From the NCBI RefSeq assembly GCF_030161555.1, contig NZ_BSUK01000001.1:1426001-1490000 (forward strand): 64,000 nt of DNA, given 5' to 3'. How positions within the stretch are numbered: the first letter of the stretch is position 1; each line of letters starts with the position of its first letter. Origin of the DNA: Luteimicrobium album (lineage in GTDB: Bacteria > Actinomycetota > Actinomycetes > Actinomycetales > Cellulomonadaceae). The notes below the pieces were generated by a model that saw only the letters and a list, made by a program, of their open reading frames with translations, did not search any database and had not been told where the DNA came from. The position numbers and the translations under genes were made by a program. Positions 18,302 to 25,938 of this stretch are shown piece by piece.

Positions 18302-19419
18302 ATGCGCGACGCCCTCACCCACGTCGCCACCAACATCACCCGGGCATGGGGACGGAGCGCGGCATTCGCGGCGGCGGCGTTCCTCGCGGCGGGACTGCTC
18401 GCCTTCGGCGTCACCCAGGCGAGCTCGAGCCAGGACCGGATCACCGGCGACTTCGACTCTCTAGCAGCCACACGGCTCCAGGTGACCACCCCCATCCGGG
18501 GCCTCGCAGACCCCATCCTGACCCGCCCTCAGATGACCGCGATCGAGCACATCCGCGGCGTCGTCGCCGTTGCCTGGGTGACCTCCCGCGACGTCAGCCT
18601 CGCGGCCGACCCCCGCACCCCGACATCGACGCGCTTGTGGACCGTCTACGAGAACCCCGCGGCCCTGGGACTCACGCTGGACAACACGACGTCGCAGCTC
18701 ACCGCGGGCCTGTACCTAGGAGGAGCAAGCGACCTAGCTCGGGCCGGTCTGCCCCGATTCAGCCATGTCTTCGTCGGCGGCACGCCCGTCATTCTCGACG
18801 GCACGGTGACGTCCTCCCCAGTCCTTCCGGACCTCCTCCAGGCGGCACTTCTCGTACGACCAGCAACAGAGCCGGACTTGTCCACCTCCGGCGAGCTGGT
18901 GGTCCAGGTGCATCCAGGATGGGCCAACTACGTGGGAGACAGGCTCGCCACCCAGATCGCACCAGGCAACGAGAGCTCCGTCTTGGTCGCATATCCGCCC
19001 GAGCCCGCAAACCTGCGCGACAGCGTCACAGGGTCGGTCAACACGCTCGTCCTGCTCGTCTCGGCAGCCCTGCTCGTCGTCGGTGCGCTCGCCGTCACCG
19101 TCGGCACCTTCTTCCGGGTCATGGCCGAACGTCGACTCCTGGGCCTCTACCGGGCCATCGGCGCCAGTCGCGTGTTCGTCTCCGGAACTATCGTCCTCGA
19201 GGCCGCCATCACCGGCACGATCGGAGGACTCACGGGAACCCTCGCAGGCGTTGCCGCGGCTGCGGTCTGGGCGCTTGTCAGCGAGACTGCGCTCAGCATC
19301 CCAGGGGCCTGCTCGCTCTCGGAGTCCTGGCAAGTCTCGTCGCGAACACACTGGGCTCTCTCCTACCCGCGGTGAAGGCTGTGCGTGAGCCACCTCTCGC
19401 AGCGATCCGTGCGCGCTAG
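18302..19419 (+). CDS. FtsX/MacB-like ABC permease, frameshifted
   Basis: About 372 residues. One N-terminal membrane helix (AAFAAAAFLAAGLLAFGV) is followed by a large extracellular domain. C-terminal helices begin at VNTLVLLVSAALLVVGALAVTV and run through the FtsX segment RRLLGLYRAIGASRVFVSGTIVLEA. The last helix and the ending PAVKAVREPPLAAIRAR lie in another frame; one missing G in the GGGG run near 19303 joins them. The natural stop is TAG at 19417-19419. The IS481 element begins two bases after it, so the gene was not interrupted. Confidence 0.8.
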
Positions 19420-20414
19420 GTGTGATGTCCAGGCAGGTTGTTGTCGATCCTGCTGATGGGTGGGGCTCCGATGGCGGAGTGGTGCCTGTGGTGATTGTAG
19501 AAGTGGAGCCAGCCGGGTAGCGCGGATCGGCGCTCGGATTCGGATCCGTAGAAGCGGGCGTAGGCCCAGCCGTCGGCGAGGGTGCGGTGGAAGCGCTCGA
19601 TCTTCCCGTTGGTCTGCGGCCGGTAGGGGCGGGTCTTCTTCGCGGTGATCCCGAGCTGCGTGCAGGCGTCGCGCCAGGCGTGGGACTTGTAGGCAGACCC
19701 GTTGTCCGAGAGAACCCGCTCGACGGTGACGCCGCGGGCAGCGAACCAGGACACCGCGCGGCGCAGGACACCGATCGCGGTGTCTGCCTTCTCGTCGGCA
19801 TGGATCTCTGCGTAGGCGACGCGGGAGTGGTCGTCGATCACGGTATGCACGAACGCAGTGCCGAGCTTGGGCTCGTGACGGTGGTTCCTGTTCTTCGTGC
19901 GGTTGGCGGTGGCTTCCCGGTTGCGCTCGCCTTGGACGCGTCCGACGAATCGCCAGCCGCCACCATCGGGGATGTTGCCGAACTTCGTGACGTCGACATG
20001 GATCAGCGAGCCGGGGTGGTCGTGCTCGTAACGGCGGATCGACTCACCGCTAACTCGGTCGATATGGCTGAGCCTGTTGATCCGGCAGCGCACCAGGACC
20101 GCGTGAACGGTCGATGCGGGCAGGCCGAGCTCGCCGGCGATCTGTATCGGTCCCAGTCGGCGTCGCCACCGCCTCTTCACGATCTGCTTAACCACGGGCA
20201 GTGGTGTCTTCGTCGGCATCGACCATGGTCGGCTCGAACGATCGGCCATCCCGGCGGGTCCCTCCGAACGCAGCCGGGCCGCCCACTTGCGGGCAGTGAC
20301 GGGCGAGACCATGAACATCTTCGCTGCGACCTGCGGCGACCAGTGATCCTCGACGATCAAGCGCGCCAGCCGCAGCCGGGCACGCGGGGTCAGAGCAGCG
20401 TTAGCGTGGGACAC
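19416..20414 (-). CDS. IS481-family transposase
   Basis: 332 residues. An N-terminal helix-turn-helix (SPQVAAKMFMVSPVTARKWAARLR) precedes a DDE integrase core. Visible acidic residues are in LIHVDVTKF, TVIDDHSRVAYAEIHADE and VLSDNGSAYKS, with the catalytic Glu in NGKIERFHRTLADGWAY. The stop codon TAG at 19416-19418 is not inside the element: it is supplied by the CTAG of the target site. The reading frame is intact, so the element is probably functional. Confidence 0.95.
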   Translation of the reverse strand: MSHANAALTPRARLRLARLIVEDHWSPQVAAKMFMVSPVTARKWAARLRSEGPAGMADRSSRPWSMPTKTPLPVVKQIVKRRWRRRLGPIQIAGELGLPASTVHAVLVRCRINRLSHIDRVSGESIRRYEHDHPGSLIHVDVTKFGNIPDGGGWRFVGRVQGERNREATANRTKNRNHRHEPKLGTAFVHTVIDDHSRVAYAEIHADEKADTAIGVLRRAVSWFAARGVTVERVLSDNGSAYKSHAWRDACTQLGITAKKTRPYRPQTNGKIERFHRTLADGWAYARFYGSESERRSALPGWLHFYNHHRHHSAIGAPPISRIDNNLPGHHT

Positions 20415-20529
20415 GAGGGCCTCCCGGTTCGTGAAGCGGTTGAACTCAACAACTCCACTTCACAACCGGAGGCCCTCACCCTCAGCTCTTCACGGCCGTG
20501 TCGCCGAAACAACGTCCCTGGACATCACA
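19421..20529 (-). mobile_element. IS481-family insertion sequence, complete
   Basis: 1109 bp. The left end TGTGATGTCCAGGCAGGTTG and the inverted right end TGTGATGTCCAGGGACGTTG are imperfect inverted repeats. The target GCTAGG is duplicated at 19415-19420 and 20530-20535, so insertion was recent and clean. GCTAGG fits the NCTAGN target reported for IS481 of Bordetella pertussis. It carries one transposase gene on the minus strand. Confidence 0.92.
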
Positions 20530-20695
20530 GCTAGGTCGACCACGGAACCATCCCGACGGCGACACGACGGCCTGGCAGTCAGACTTGTGGCCGCTGTTGA
20601 TCAGGCGTTGTGATCTGAGCCGAGCGGTTTGGCCGGATGCTCGGGTAGAAGCGTGGCGTCTGGTGTGATCTCCTGCGCTCCCGTAGCGTTACCAC

Positions 20696-20887
20696 GTGCC
20701 CACGACCGTTGTTCCCGAAGCTCGCCGCCTTGCGCGGCGCGGCCACGTCGGTGACGACGGTCTGACGACTCAGGAGCGCATCGCGATGGCGCGGCGCTAC
20801 CTCGAGGAATCCAACCGGCCAGTCCCGGAGTCGGTGATGCATCTCGTCCGCGAGCGACTCATCGCTGAGCGTGCTGACCTGGCATGA
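20696..20887 (+). CDS. Small hypothetical protein
   Basis: 63 residues from GTG at 20696; the sequence is charged and helical in its second half (TTQERIAMARRYLEESNRPVPESVMHLVRERLIAERADLA). There is no Shine-Dalgarno, but TAGCGT lies exactly six bases upstream of the start, which fits a leaderless transcript. Its end overlaps the start of the GNAT-like gene by 17 bases. I do not recognise the family. Confidence 0.5.
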   Translation: MPTTVVPEARRLARRGHVGDDGLTTQERIAMARRYLEESNRPVPESVMHLVRERLIAERADLA

Positions 20888-21278
20888 GGCACGCAGGTCT
20901 GACCGCGTAGAACTAGAACGGTTTGTCTGCGCTGATCCTGCTGATACGAGCTATGAACCGCGTCGAGGCGCCTACCATCCCAGGCCCGGGGAGCGTGAGG
21001 TTCAGACCGTAGTGCGAACGACCCACCCCCACGGCCAGGAGATGAGGCACTCCTGGTTGGAAGCGACGCGGTCGGGATCGCGGCGGTGAGTTACTCCGCG
21101 TGGAACCCGATTCAAGAGCAGTACGTGATCCACGTGATCGCGAGGCATGTGCGCGCTCGGGGTCTCAGCTATGGCGGTGAGGCGCTCGCGCAGACACTCG
21201 CCCTGCTCAGCGCCGACAAGGGCGATCGAGACTGCGCAGTCTTCGCGCGGATACACCCGTCCAACGAGCCAAGCAAGC
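20871..21278 (+). pseudogene. GNAT-like acetyltransferase, truncated by mobile DNA
   Basis: The N-terminal part LTWHEARRSDRVELERFVCADPA and HPRPGEREVQ recalls a GNAT subfamily. After one missing base near 21030 the fold continues as ALLVGSDAVGIAAVSYSAWN, then VIARHVRARGLSYGGEALAQTL, which resembles the acetyl-CoA loop region, then CAVFARIHPSN. The gene ends abruptly at 21278 where an internal IS481 fragment begins, so the C-terminus is lost. It starts at GTG 20871 inside the preceding small gene. Confidence 0.6.
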
Positions 21279-21674
21279 GGCGTGGGACTTGTAGGCAGAC
21301 CCGTTGTCCGAGAGAACCCGCTCGACGGTGACGCCGCGGGCAGCGAACCAGGACACCGCGCGGCGCAGGACACCGATCGCGGTGTCTGCCTTCTCGTCGG
21401 CATGGATCTCTGCGTAGGCGACGCGGGAGTGGTCGTCGATCACGGTATGCACGAACGCAGTGCCGAGCTTGGGCTCGTGACGGTGGTTCCTGTTCTTCGT
21501 GCGGTTGGCGGTGGCTTCCCGGTTGCGCTCGCCTTGGACGCGTCCGACGAATCGCCAGCCGCCACCATCGGGGATGTTGCCGAACTTCGTGACGTCGACA
21601 TGGATCAGCGAGCCGGGGTGGTCGTGCTCGTAACGGCGGATCGACTCACCGCTAACTCGGTCGATATGGCTGAG
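21279..21674 (-). mobile_element. Internal fragment of IS481
   Basis: 396 bp that appear identical by eye to 19677-20072 of the complete element, in the same orientation, offset 1602 bases. Neither end of the element is present. It encodes only the central DDE part of the transposase. The left edge cuts the acetyltransferase gene and the right edge abuts the IS3 element. Confidence 0.9.
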
Positions 21675-21728
21675 TGAACCGCACTGGCTCTGTTGGAGGC
21701 TCCAGCCCTTTGAAACGAGGATGGAGTT

Positions 21729-22073
21729 ATGCCGAAGGAGCACAAGCCTGGGAAGCCGACGACGCGTCGGTACAGCCAGGAGGAGAAGGATGCTGCGGTC
21801 CGGATGGTCCGTACGCTGCGGGCTGAGCTTGGGGTCGAGCACGGCACGGTCCAGCGGGTCGCACAGCAGCTCGGCTACGGGGTGGAGTCGGTGCGCTCGT
21901 GGGTCAAGCAGGCCGACATCGACGCCGGTGTGAAGCCTGGCGTGAGCAGCGAAGCAGGCGATCGGATCGCGGCCTTGGAGCAGGAGAACCGCGAGCTGCG
22001 CCGGGCCAACGAGATCTTGAAGCGGGCCGCGTCTTTCTTCGGGGCGGAGCTCGACCGCCAGCACAAGAGGTAG
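21729..22073 (+). CDS. IS3-family OrfA
   Basis: 114 residues. An N-terminal helix-turn-helix (YSQEEKDAAVRMVRTL, TVQRVAQQLGYGVESVRSWVKQ) is followed by a leucine-zipper-like helix (IAALEQENRELRRANEILKRA). It binds the inverted repeats and forms the N-terminus of the frameshifted OrfAB transposase. Confidence 0.9.
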   Translation: MPKEHKPGKPTTRRYSQEEKDAAVRMVRTLRAELGVEHGTVQRVAQQLGYGVESVRSWVKQADIDAGVKPGVSSEAGDRIAALEQENRELRRANEILKRAASFFGAELDRQHKR

Positions 22074-23008
22074 TCGCGTTCATCGACGCGAACCGTCACG
22101 ACGTTGTCGAAGGCACGGTGCTCGGAGTCGAGCCCATCTGCACGGTCCTACGCGCTGCGGGGATCCAGGTGGCTGCGAGCACCTACTACGCCACGAAGAG
22201 CAGGCCGCCTTCGGCCCGGGCGGTGCGTGACGCGAAGCTACGCCCGCTGCTGCGCCAGCTGTGGCACGACAACTTTCGGGTCTACGGGGCCAGGAAGCTG
22301 TGGAAGGCCGCCCGGCGTGCCGGCCACGATATCGGCCGTGACCAGGTCGCCCGGCTGATGCGGGCCGAGGGCATCGAAGGCGCTCGACGGACCAGGCGGG
22401 TCAAGACCACCCGGCCGGACCCGACCGCTGCCCGGCACCCGGATCTGGTCAAACGGGACTTCACCGCCACCGGCCCGAACCAGCTGTGGGTGACCGACCT
22501 GACCTATGTCCCGACGTTCGCCGGCATCGCCTATGTGTGCTTCATCATCGACGCCTACTCGCGGATGATCGTGGGCTGGCGGTGCGCCTCGACGATGCGG
22601 ACCGAGACCGTGCTGGACGCGATCGAGATGGCCCGCTGGTCCCGCGGCACGAACCTGCCCGGGCTGCGGTGTCACAGCGACGCCGGGTCGCAGTTCACCT
22701 CGCTGCGCTACGGCGAGCGGCTGGCCGAGATCGGCGCGACGCCCTCGATCGGAACCGTGGGCGACAGCTACGACAATGCCCTGGCCGAGACCGTCAACGG
22801 CTACTACAAGGCTGAGCTGATCCGCGGCCCTGCTCGCACGGGGCCCTGGCGCACCGTCGAGGACGTCGAACTGGCGACCTTGTCCTGGGTCTACTGGCAC
22901 AACAGCCAGCGGCTGCACGGCTACCTTGGCGACGTCCCGCCTACCGAGTTCGAGGAGGCGTTCTACGCTACCCAGCAGGGCCCCAACGCCCTGGCCGAAA
23001 TCAAATAG
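22064..23008 (+). CDS. IS3-family OrfB transposase
   Basis: DDE integrase domain in the -1 frame relative to orfA, which stops at 22073. The frame is open well upstream of that stop and has no good start codon, so expression by programmed -1 frameshifting is expected, as usual in IS3. Catalytic residues are visible in LWVTDLTYVP (Asp), RCHSDAGSQFTS (Asp) and DNALAETVNGYYKAEL (Glu). I could not pick out a classic slippery heptamer. Confidence 0.88.
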   Translation, partial: QEVVAFIDANRHDVVEGTVLGVEPICTVLRAAGIQVAASTYYATKSRPPSARAVRDAKLRPLLRQLWHDNFRVYGARKLWKAARRAGHDIGRDQVARLMRAEGIEGARRTRRVKTTRPDPTAARHPDLVKRDFTATGPNQLWVTDLTYVPTFAGIAYVCFIIDAYSRMIVGWRCASTMRTETVLDAIEMARWSRGTNLPGLRCHSDAGSQFTSLRYGERLAEIGATPSIGTVGDSYDNALAETVNGYYKAELIRGPARTGPWRTVEDVELATLSWVYWHNSQRLHGYLGDVPPTEFEEAFYATQQGPNALAEIK

Positions 23009-23039
23009 ATCGAGCCTCTACAGAAGCCAGTGCGGTTCA

Positions 23040-23825
23040 CTCTCTACGGTCCTGCTCAGGCAGGATCCTGAGGGTGGTTTCGACGTCGACCTCAGAGTTT
23101 TCCGGCGGGACGAACCGATCGTCGGCTCGTTCACGCTCATCCCCGAAGACCTTGGCACACTGATGCTGTTCGGACCGCTTGAAGGCCTAACGGTGCAGAC
23201 CAGCGGCCGTGTCGTCGTCCCGGTGCACCGTCCGTCGACCGTCCTGGGCCCCGACTTGTTCATTCGGTGTCTGGACCTCGTCGTTGACGGTGCCTCTGTC
23301 GAGTTCGCGAACCGGGCGGTGCCCGGCCAAGCCGCGGACCCATCGGTCGGTATGGTCATCTTCGAGGTCGAGGGACATCTCGTCCTGCCGCCCCAGATTG
23401 CGCGCAGACCCCTGCCCGGCGACTTTGAGCTCCGCGTCCCACCAGCCACGACGCTCGCTTACCCGTGGCACGAGTACCGCCAGACCCTTGAGGAGGCCGC
23501 GTCGGTTGACACTTCGGATCGGGCTGTGCGGTTCCTCAACATGCTGATGAACCTCACCCGTACGCACGGTCATTCTGGTGAGCGCGGCTCCTTCGTCAAG
23601 AAGCTTGAAGGCCGCCAGTCCGTCAAGGGCAGCGAGTTCACCCGTGCCGCTGCAGTTCTCGAAGCTTCGGGAGTCGCCCGCGTTGACGGGGACATGATCT
23701 ACATCCGTGCCGACTTCGAACGGCACAGGTTCAGTGGCAAGACGCTCCCGGGCCAACGAGTGATCGGCGACGTCTGGGACGTGTGGGGTCCGATCGCGGA
23801 AGCTATCAGTAACGTGCTTGACTGA
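23040..23825 (+). pseudogene. C-terminal remnant of an unknown protein
   Basis: About 260 codons are open from the IS3 end to TGA at 23823. The sequence looks genuinely coding (DPEGGFDVDLRVFRRDEPIVGSFTLIPEDLG; RAVRFLNMLMNLTRTHGH; KGSEFTRAAAVLEASGVARVDGDMIYIRADF). The last part resembles a winged-helix-like end. The N-terminus is missing, cut by the IS3 copy. I do not recognise the family. Confidence 0.55.
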
Positions 23826-23950
23826 GCCCCGCATCGACCGGGCCGTGCCGCTGAGCAGGTGTGCCCAGAGGAGCGGATTGGGTGTGCCTGGGCGTTCTGC
23901 TGCCTCCCCATTGCCGCAGGCCGTGGCGATTCGGAAACCTCCCACAGTGA

Positions 23951-23988
23951 ACGAGACCCCCGGTCGGATGTCCGACCGGGGGTCTCGT
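23951..23988. terminator. Strong bidirectional terminator hairpin
   Basis: ACGAGACCCCCGGTCGGA and TCCGACCGGGGGTCTCGT are a perfect 18-bp inverted repeat with a 2-base loop. It ends the minus-strand VOC gene and any rightward transcript, and resembles the hairpin after tRNA-Leu. Confidence 0.8.
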
Positions 23989-24062
23989 CGTCTTCGTCGC
24001 GCCGGCGACGTCGCGTCCGGCCGCTGCTGCGCGCGGACCCGTCGACGATCTGCCCGGTGCGG

Positions 24063-24446
24063 TCAGGAAGTCTTCGTCTGCCACAGCCCGACGACGTTGC
24101 CCTCGGTGTCCGTGAAGTAGGCGGCCCAGCCCATGTCGCCGACGGGTGCGCGCTCCTCGAGGCGCGTGCCCCCGGCGGCCTCGACCGCCTCGAGCGCCGC
24201 GTCGATGTCGTCGACGTCGATCACGACGTTCGGGGCGGTGTGGTCCGGGCTTCGCTCCAGGAGCCCGCCGTTGATGAACCCGGGCTCGGTCGGACCGCGG
24301 TCCCCGTTGGGGCCGGTCGACGCGAGGACGTAGCCTCCGGCGTCGGGCCACGTCTCCAGGCCCCAGTCGAAGACGTCACGGTAGAACGCGGACGCGCGGT
24401 CGGCGTCGTCGTACGGAAGCTCGAAGTGCACCACTCGACGGGGCAT
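24063..24446 (-). CDS. VOC-superfamily (glyoxalase-like) protein
   Basis: 127 residues from ATG at 24446, which has AGGAGGGG directly upstream. The N-terminal PRRVVHFELPYDDADRASAFYRDVFDW and the C-terminal YFTDTEGNVVGLWQTKTS are typical of one-module-pair vicinal oxygen chelate proteins. His (VVHFEL) and a Glu (TEGN) are candidate metal ligands. Substrate unknown. It ends before the strong terminator at 23951. Confidence 0.85.
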   Translation of the reverse strand: MPRRVVHFELPYDDADRASAFYRDVFDWGLETWPDAGGYVLASTGPNGDRGPTEPGFINGGLLERSPDHTAPNVVIDVDDIDAALEAVEAAGGTRLEERAPVGDMGWAAYFTDTEGNVVGLWQTKTS

Positions 24447-24499
24447 GACCCCTCCTGTCGTCGGCCGGGTCGGAACCCGGCGACGGTGCCGCGGATCCC

Positions 24500-25205
24500 T
24501 CACCGTCCAGCGAACGCCTTCCGGCCGTGGGGAGCAAGACCCGGGGGCGGGTGATCCGACGGGCGAGCGGCGACGCGGTGACCGTGCCGGCGACCACGAG
24601 CCCGACGACGAAGCCCTCGGCGGTCACGAGCCCGTGGGCGTCGTCGACCACGACGAGGGCGATGAGCCCGAGGATCGGGACGAGCGCGGCGAGCACGCGC
24701 TCGCGCAGAGGGGCGGTTCCGTGCAGGACGACGGCCGCGGCCAGCGTCGCCGCCAGGAAGTAGGTCGCGCCCGAGCTCCCCGCGAAGTTGCGCGGGTCCG
24801 TCGCTGCCGCCGCGCCGACCCCGCCCACGAGACCGGGCAGAAGGGCGCCCGCGACGAAGAGCAGCACGGTGACGACGTCGCCCCACCACAGGCAGGCCGC
24901 GGCGGCGACGAGCACGAGGGTCACGAGGTTCCACGTGGCCCCTGCGACGCCACCGTTCTGGAGGAAGACCGCGGTGAGCGGGCGCCACCAGCCGGTGCGC
25001 GACGGGTCGTCGTCGAGGGTGGCCATGGCGCCCGTCCATGCGGCCTGGAGGACGAGCCCCCGACGGCGAGGCCGGTCAGGGCGACGGCGGCCCACGGGAC
25101 CGTCCGTCCGGCCACGGCCGACCGCGGGTCCACGAGCGCCGCCGCGGCCCGGAGCATGAGCAGCATGAGCACCGCGGTGACGACCGACGAGGCGATCTCG
25201 ACCAT
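24500..25205 (-). CDS. Rhomboid-like intramembrane serine protease, frameshifted
   Basis: About 235 residues with six or so hydrophobic segments. RPLTAVFLQNGGVAGATWNLVTL corresponds to the rhomboid L1/H2 region, NFAGSSGATYFLA holds the GxSG catalytic serine, and DDAHGLVTAEGFVVG holds the catalytic histidine. The ATG at 25205 has GGAGGAG upstream. One missing base in the CCCCC run near 25060 splits the N-terminus; a second near 24530 would give the ending RKAFAGR at 24500. Without it the frame would run 70 bases into the VOC gene. Divergent from a TetR gene. Confidence 0.65.
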
Positions 25206-25221
25206 GAGACTCTCCTCCATT

Positions 25222-25236
25222 TCTAACATCGTTAGA
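25222..25236. promoter_or_regulatory. Palindromic operator near the rhomboid-like gene
   Basis: TCTAACATCGTTAGA is a perfect 6-bp inverted repeat with a 3-base spacer, 17 bases upstream of the rhomboid-like start. Likely bound by the divergent TetR protein. Confidence 0.5.
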
Positions 25237-25288
25237 ACCCCTGTTGGTGAAGGTACTCGCCTGCTTCGGGTGGATCAAGAGGCTGCCG

Positions 25289-25305
25289 ATCGAACGCCGT
25301 TCGAT
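25289..25305. promoter_or_regulatory. Palindromic operator over the tetR promoter
   Basis: ATCGAACGCCGTTCGAT is a perfect 7-bp inverted repeat with a 3-base spacer. It abuts TAGGCT at 25305-25310, which lies six bases before the GTG start, so binding would block an apparently leaderless promoter. Confidence 0.55.
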
Positions 25306-25316
25306 AGGCTCGTGCC

Positions 25317-25928
25317 GTGGCGATGAACGTGGACCGGATCGTCGAGGCCGGCATGGCGGTGTTCGCCGAGGTCGGATACGAGCGGCTGTCGATGCGGCTC
25401 GTCGCGTCCAGGCTCGGCGTGCAGGCGGCCAGCCTCTACTACCACGTGCGCAACAAGGGGATGCTCGTCGCGCTCATGGCGGACCGCGTCGCGCAGGAGG
25501 GCCTCGACGCCGGCACGGCCGCGCTCGCCGGCCTGCCCGCGGACGCCACGCCGCGCGACCGCGTGGTCGCTCAGCTCGCCGCGCTCCGCGTCAGCCTCCT
25601 GCGGCACCAGGGCAGCGCGCGGCTCCTGTCCAGCAGCCCCGGCACCCTCGGGCCCGGGGCGCTCGGACTCATGGAGCGACTGCTCGCGACGCTCGCCGAC
25701 GCCGGCCTGCCCGACGACGACGCCGTCGTCGTCGCGGACGTCCTGCTCAGCTACGTGACCGGGTTCGTCACGCAGGAGCAGGCCGAGCCGGTGCAGCAGC
25801 CGCTGCGGCCCGAACCGGTCGTCCCGGCCGACGCGTACCCCCGCACCGCGGCGCTCGCGGGCCGGTTCGACGACGACGCGATGTTCACGCGCGGCGTCCG
25901 ACAGCTCGCCGCGCTCGTCGAGCGCTGA
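25317..25928 (+). CDS. TetR-family transcriptional regulator
   Basis: 203 residues. The helix-turn-helix is in FAEVGYERLSMRLVASRLGVQAASLYYHVRNKGMLVALMADRVAQEG, and the C-terminal domain resembles the TetR_C type (GLMERLLATLADAGLPDDDAVVVADVLLSYVTGFV). GTG at 25317 fits the leaderless promoter; an ATG at 25323 is possible. It probably represses itself and the divergent rhomboid-like gene through the two palindromes. Confidence 0.85.
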   Translation: MAMNVDRIVEAGMAVFAEVGYERLSMRLVASRLGVQAASLYYHVRNKGMLVALMADRVAQEGLDAGTAALAGLPADATPRDRVVAQLAALRVSLLRHQGSARLLSSSPGTLGPGALGLMERLLATLADAGLPDDDAVVVADVLLSYVTGFVTQEQAEPVQQPLRPEPVVPADAYPRTAALAGRFDDDAMFTRGVRQLAALVER

Positions 25929-25938
25929 CCGGCCGCGG

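Larger units (their letters stand above)
21675..23039 (+). mobile_element. IS3-family insertion sequence, copy A
   Basis: 1365 bp. The left end TGAACCGCACTGGCTCTGTT and the inverted right end TGAACCGCACTGGCTTCTGT are inverted repeats. orfA and orfB overlap in different frames. The three bases flanking the ends differ (GAG and CTC), so there is no target duplication, implying a deletion or recombination after insertion. Confidence 0.9.

Noticed and set aside
24376..24500. Extension of the rhomboid-like protein into the VOC gene.
   Set aside because: It would overlap the VOC start by 70 bases and read as shadow sequence; a second missing base gives a natural stop at 24500.
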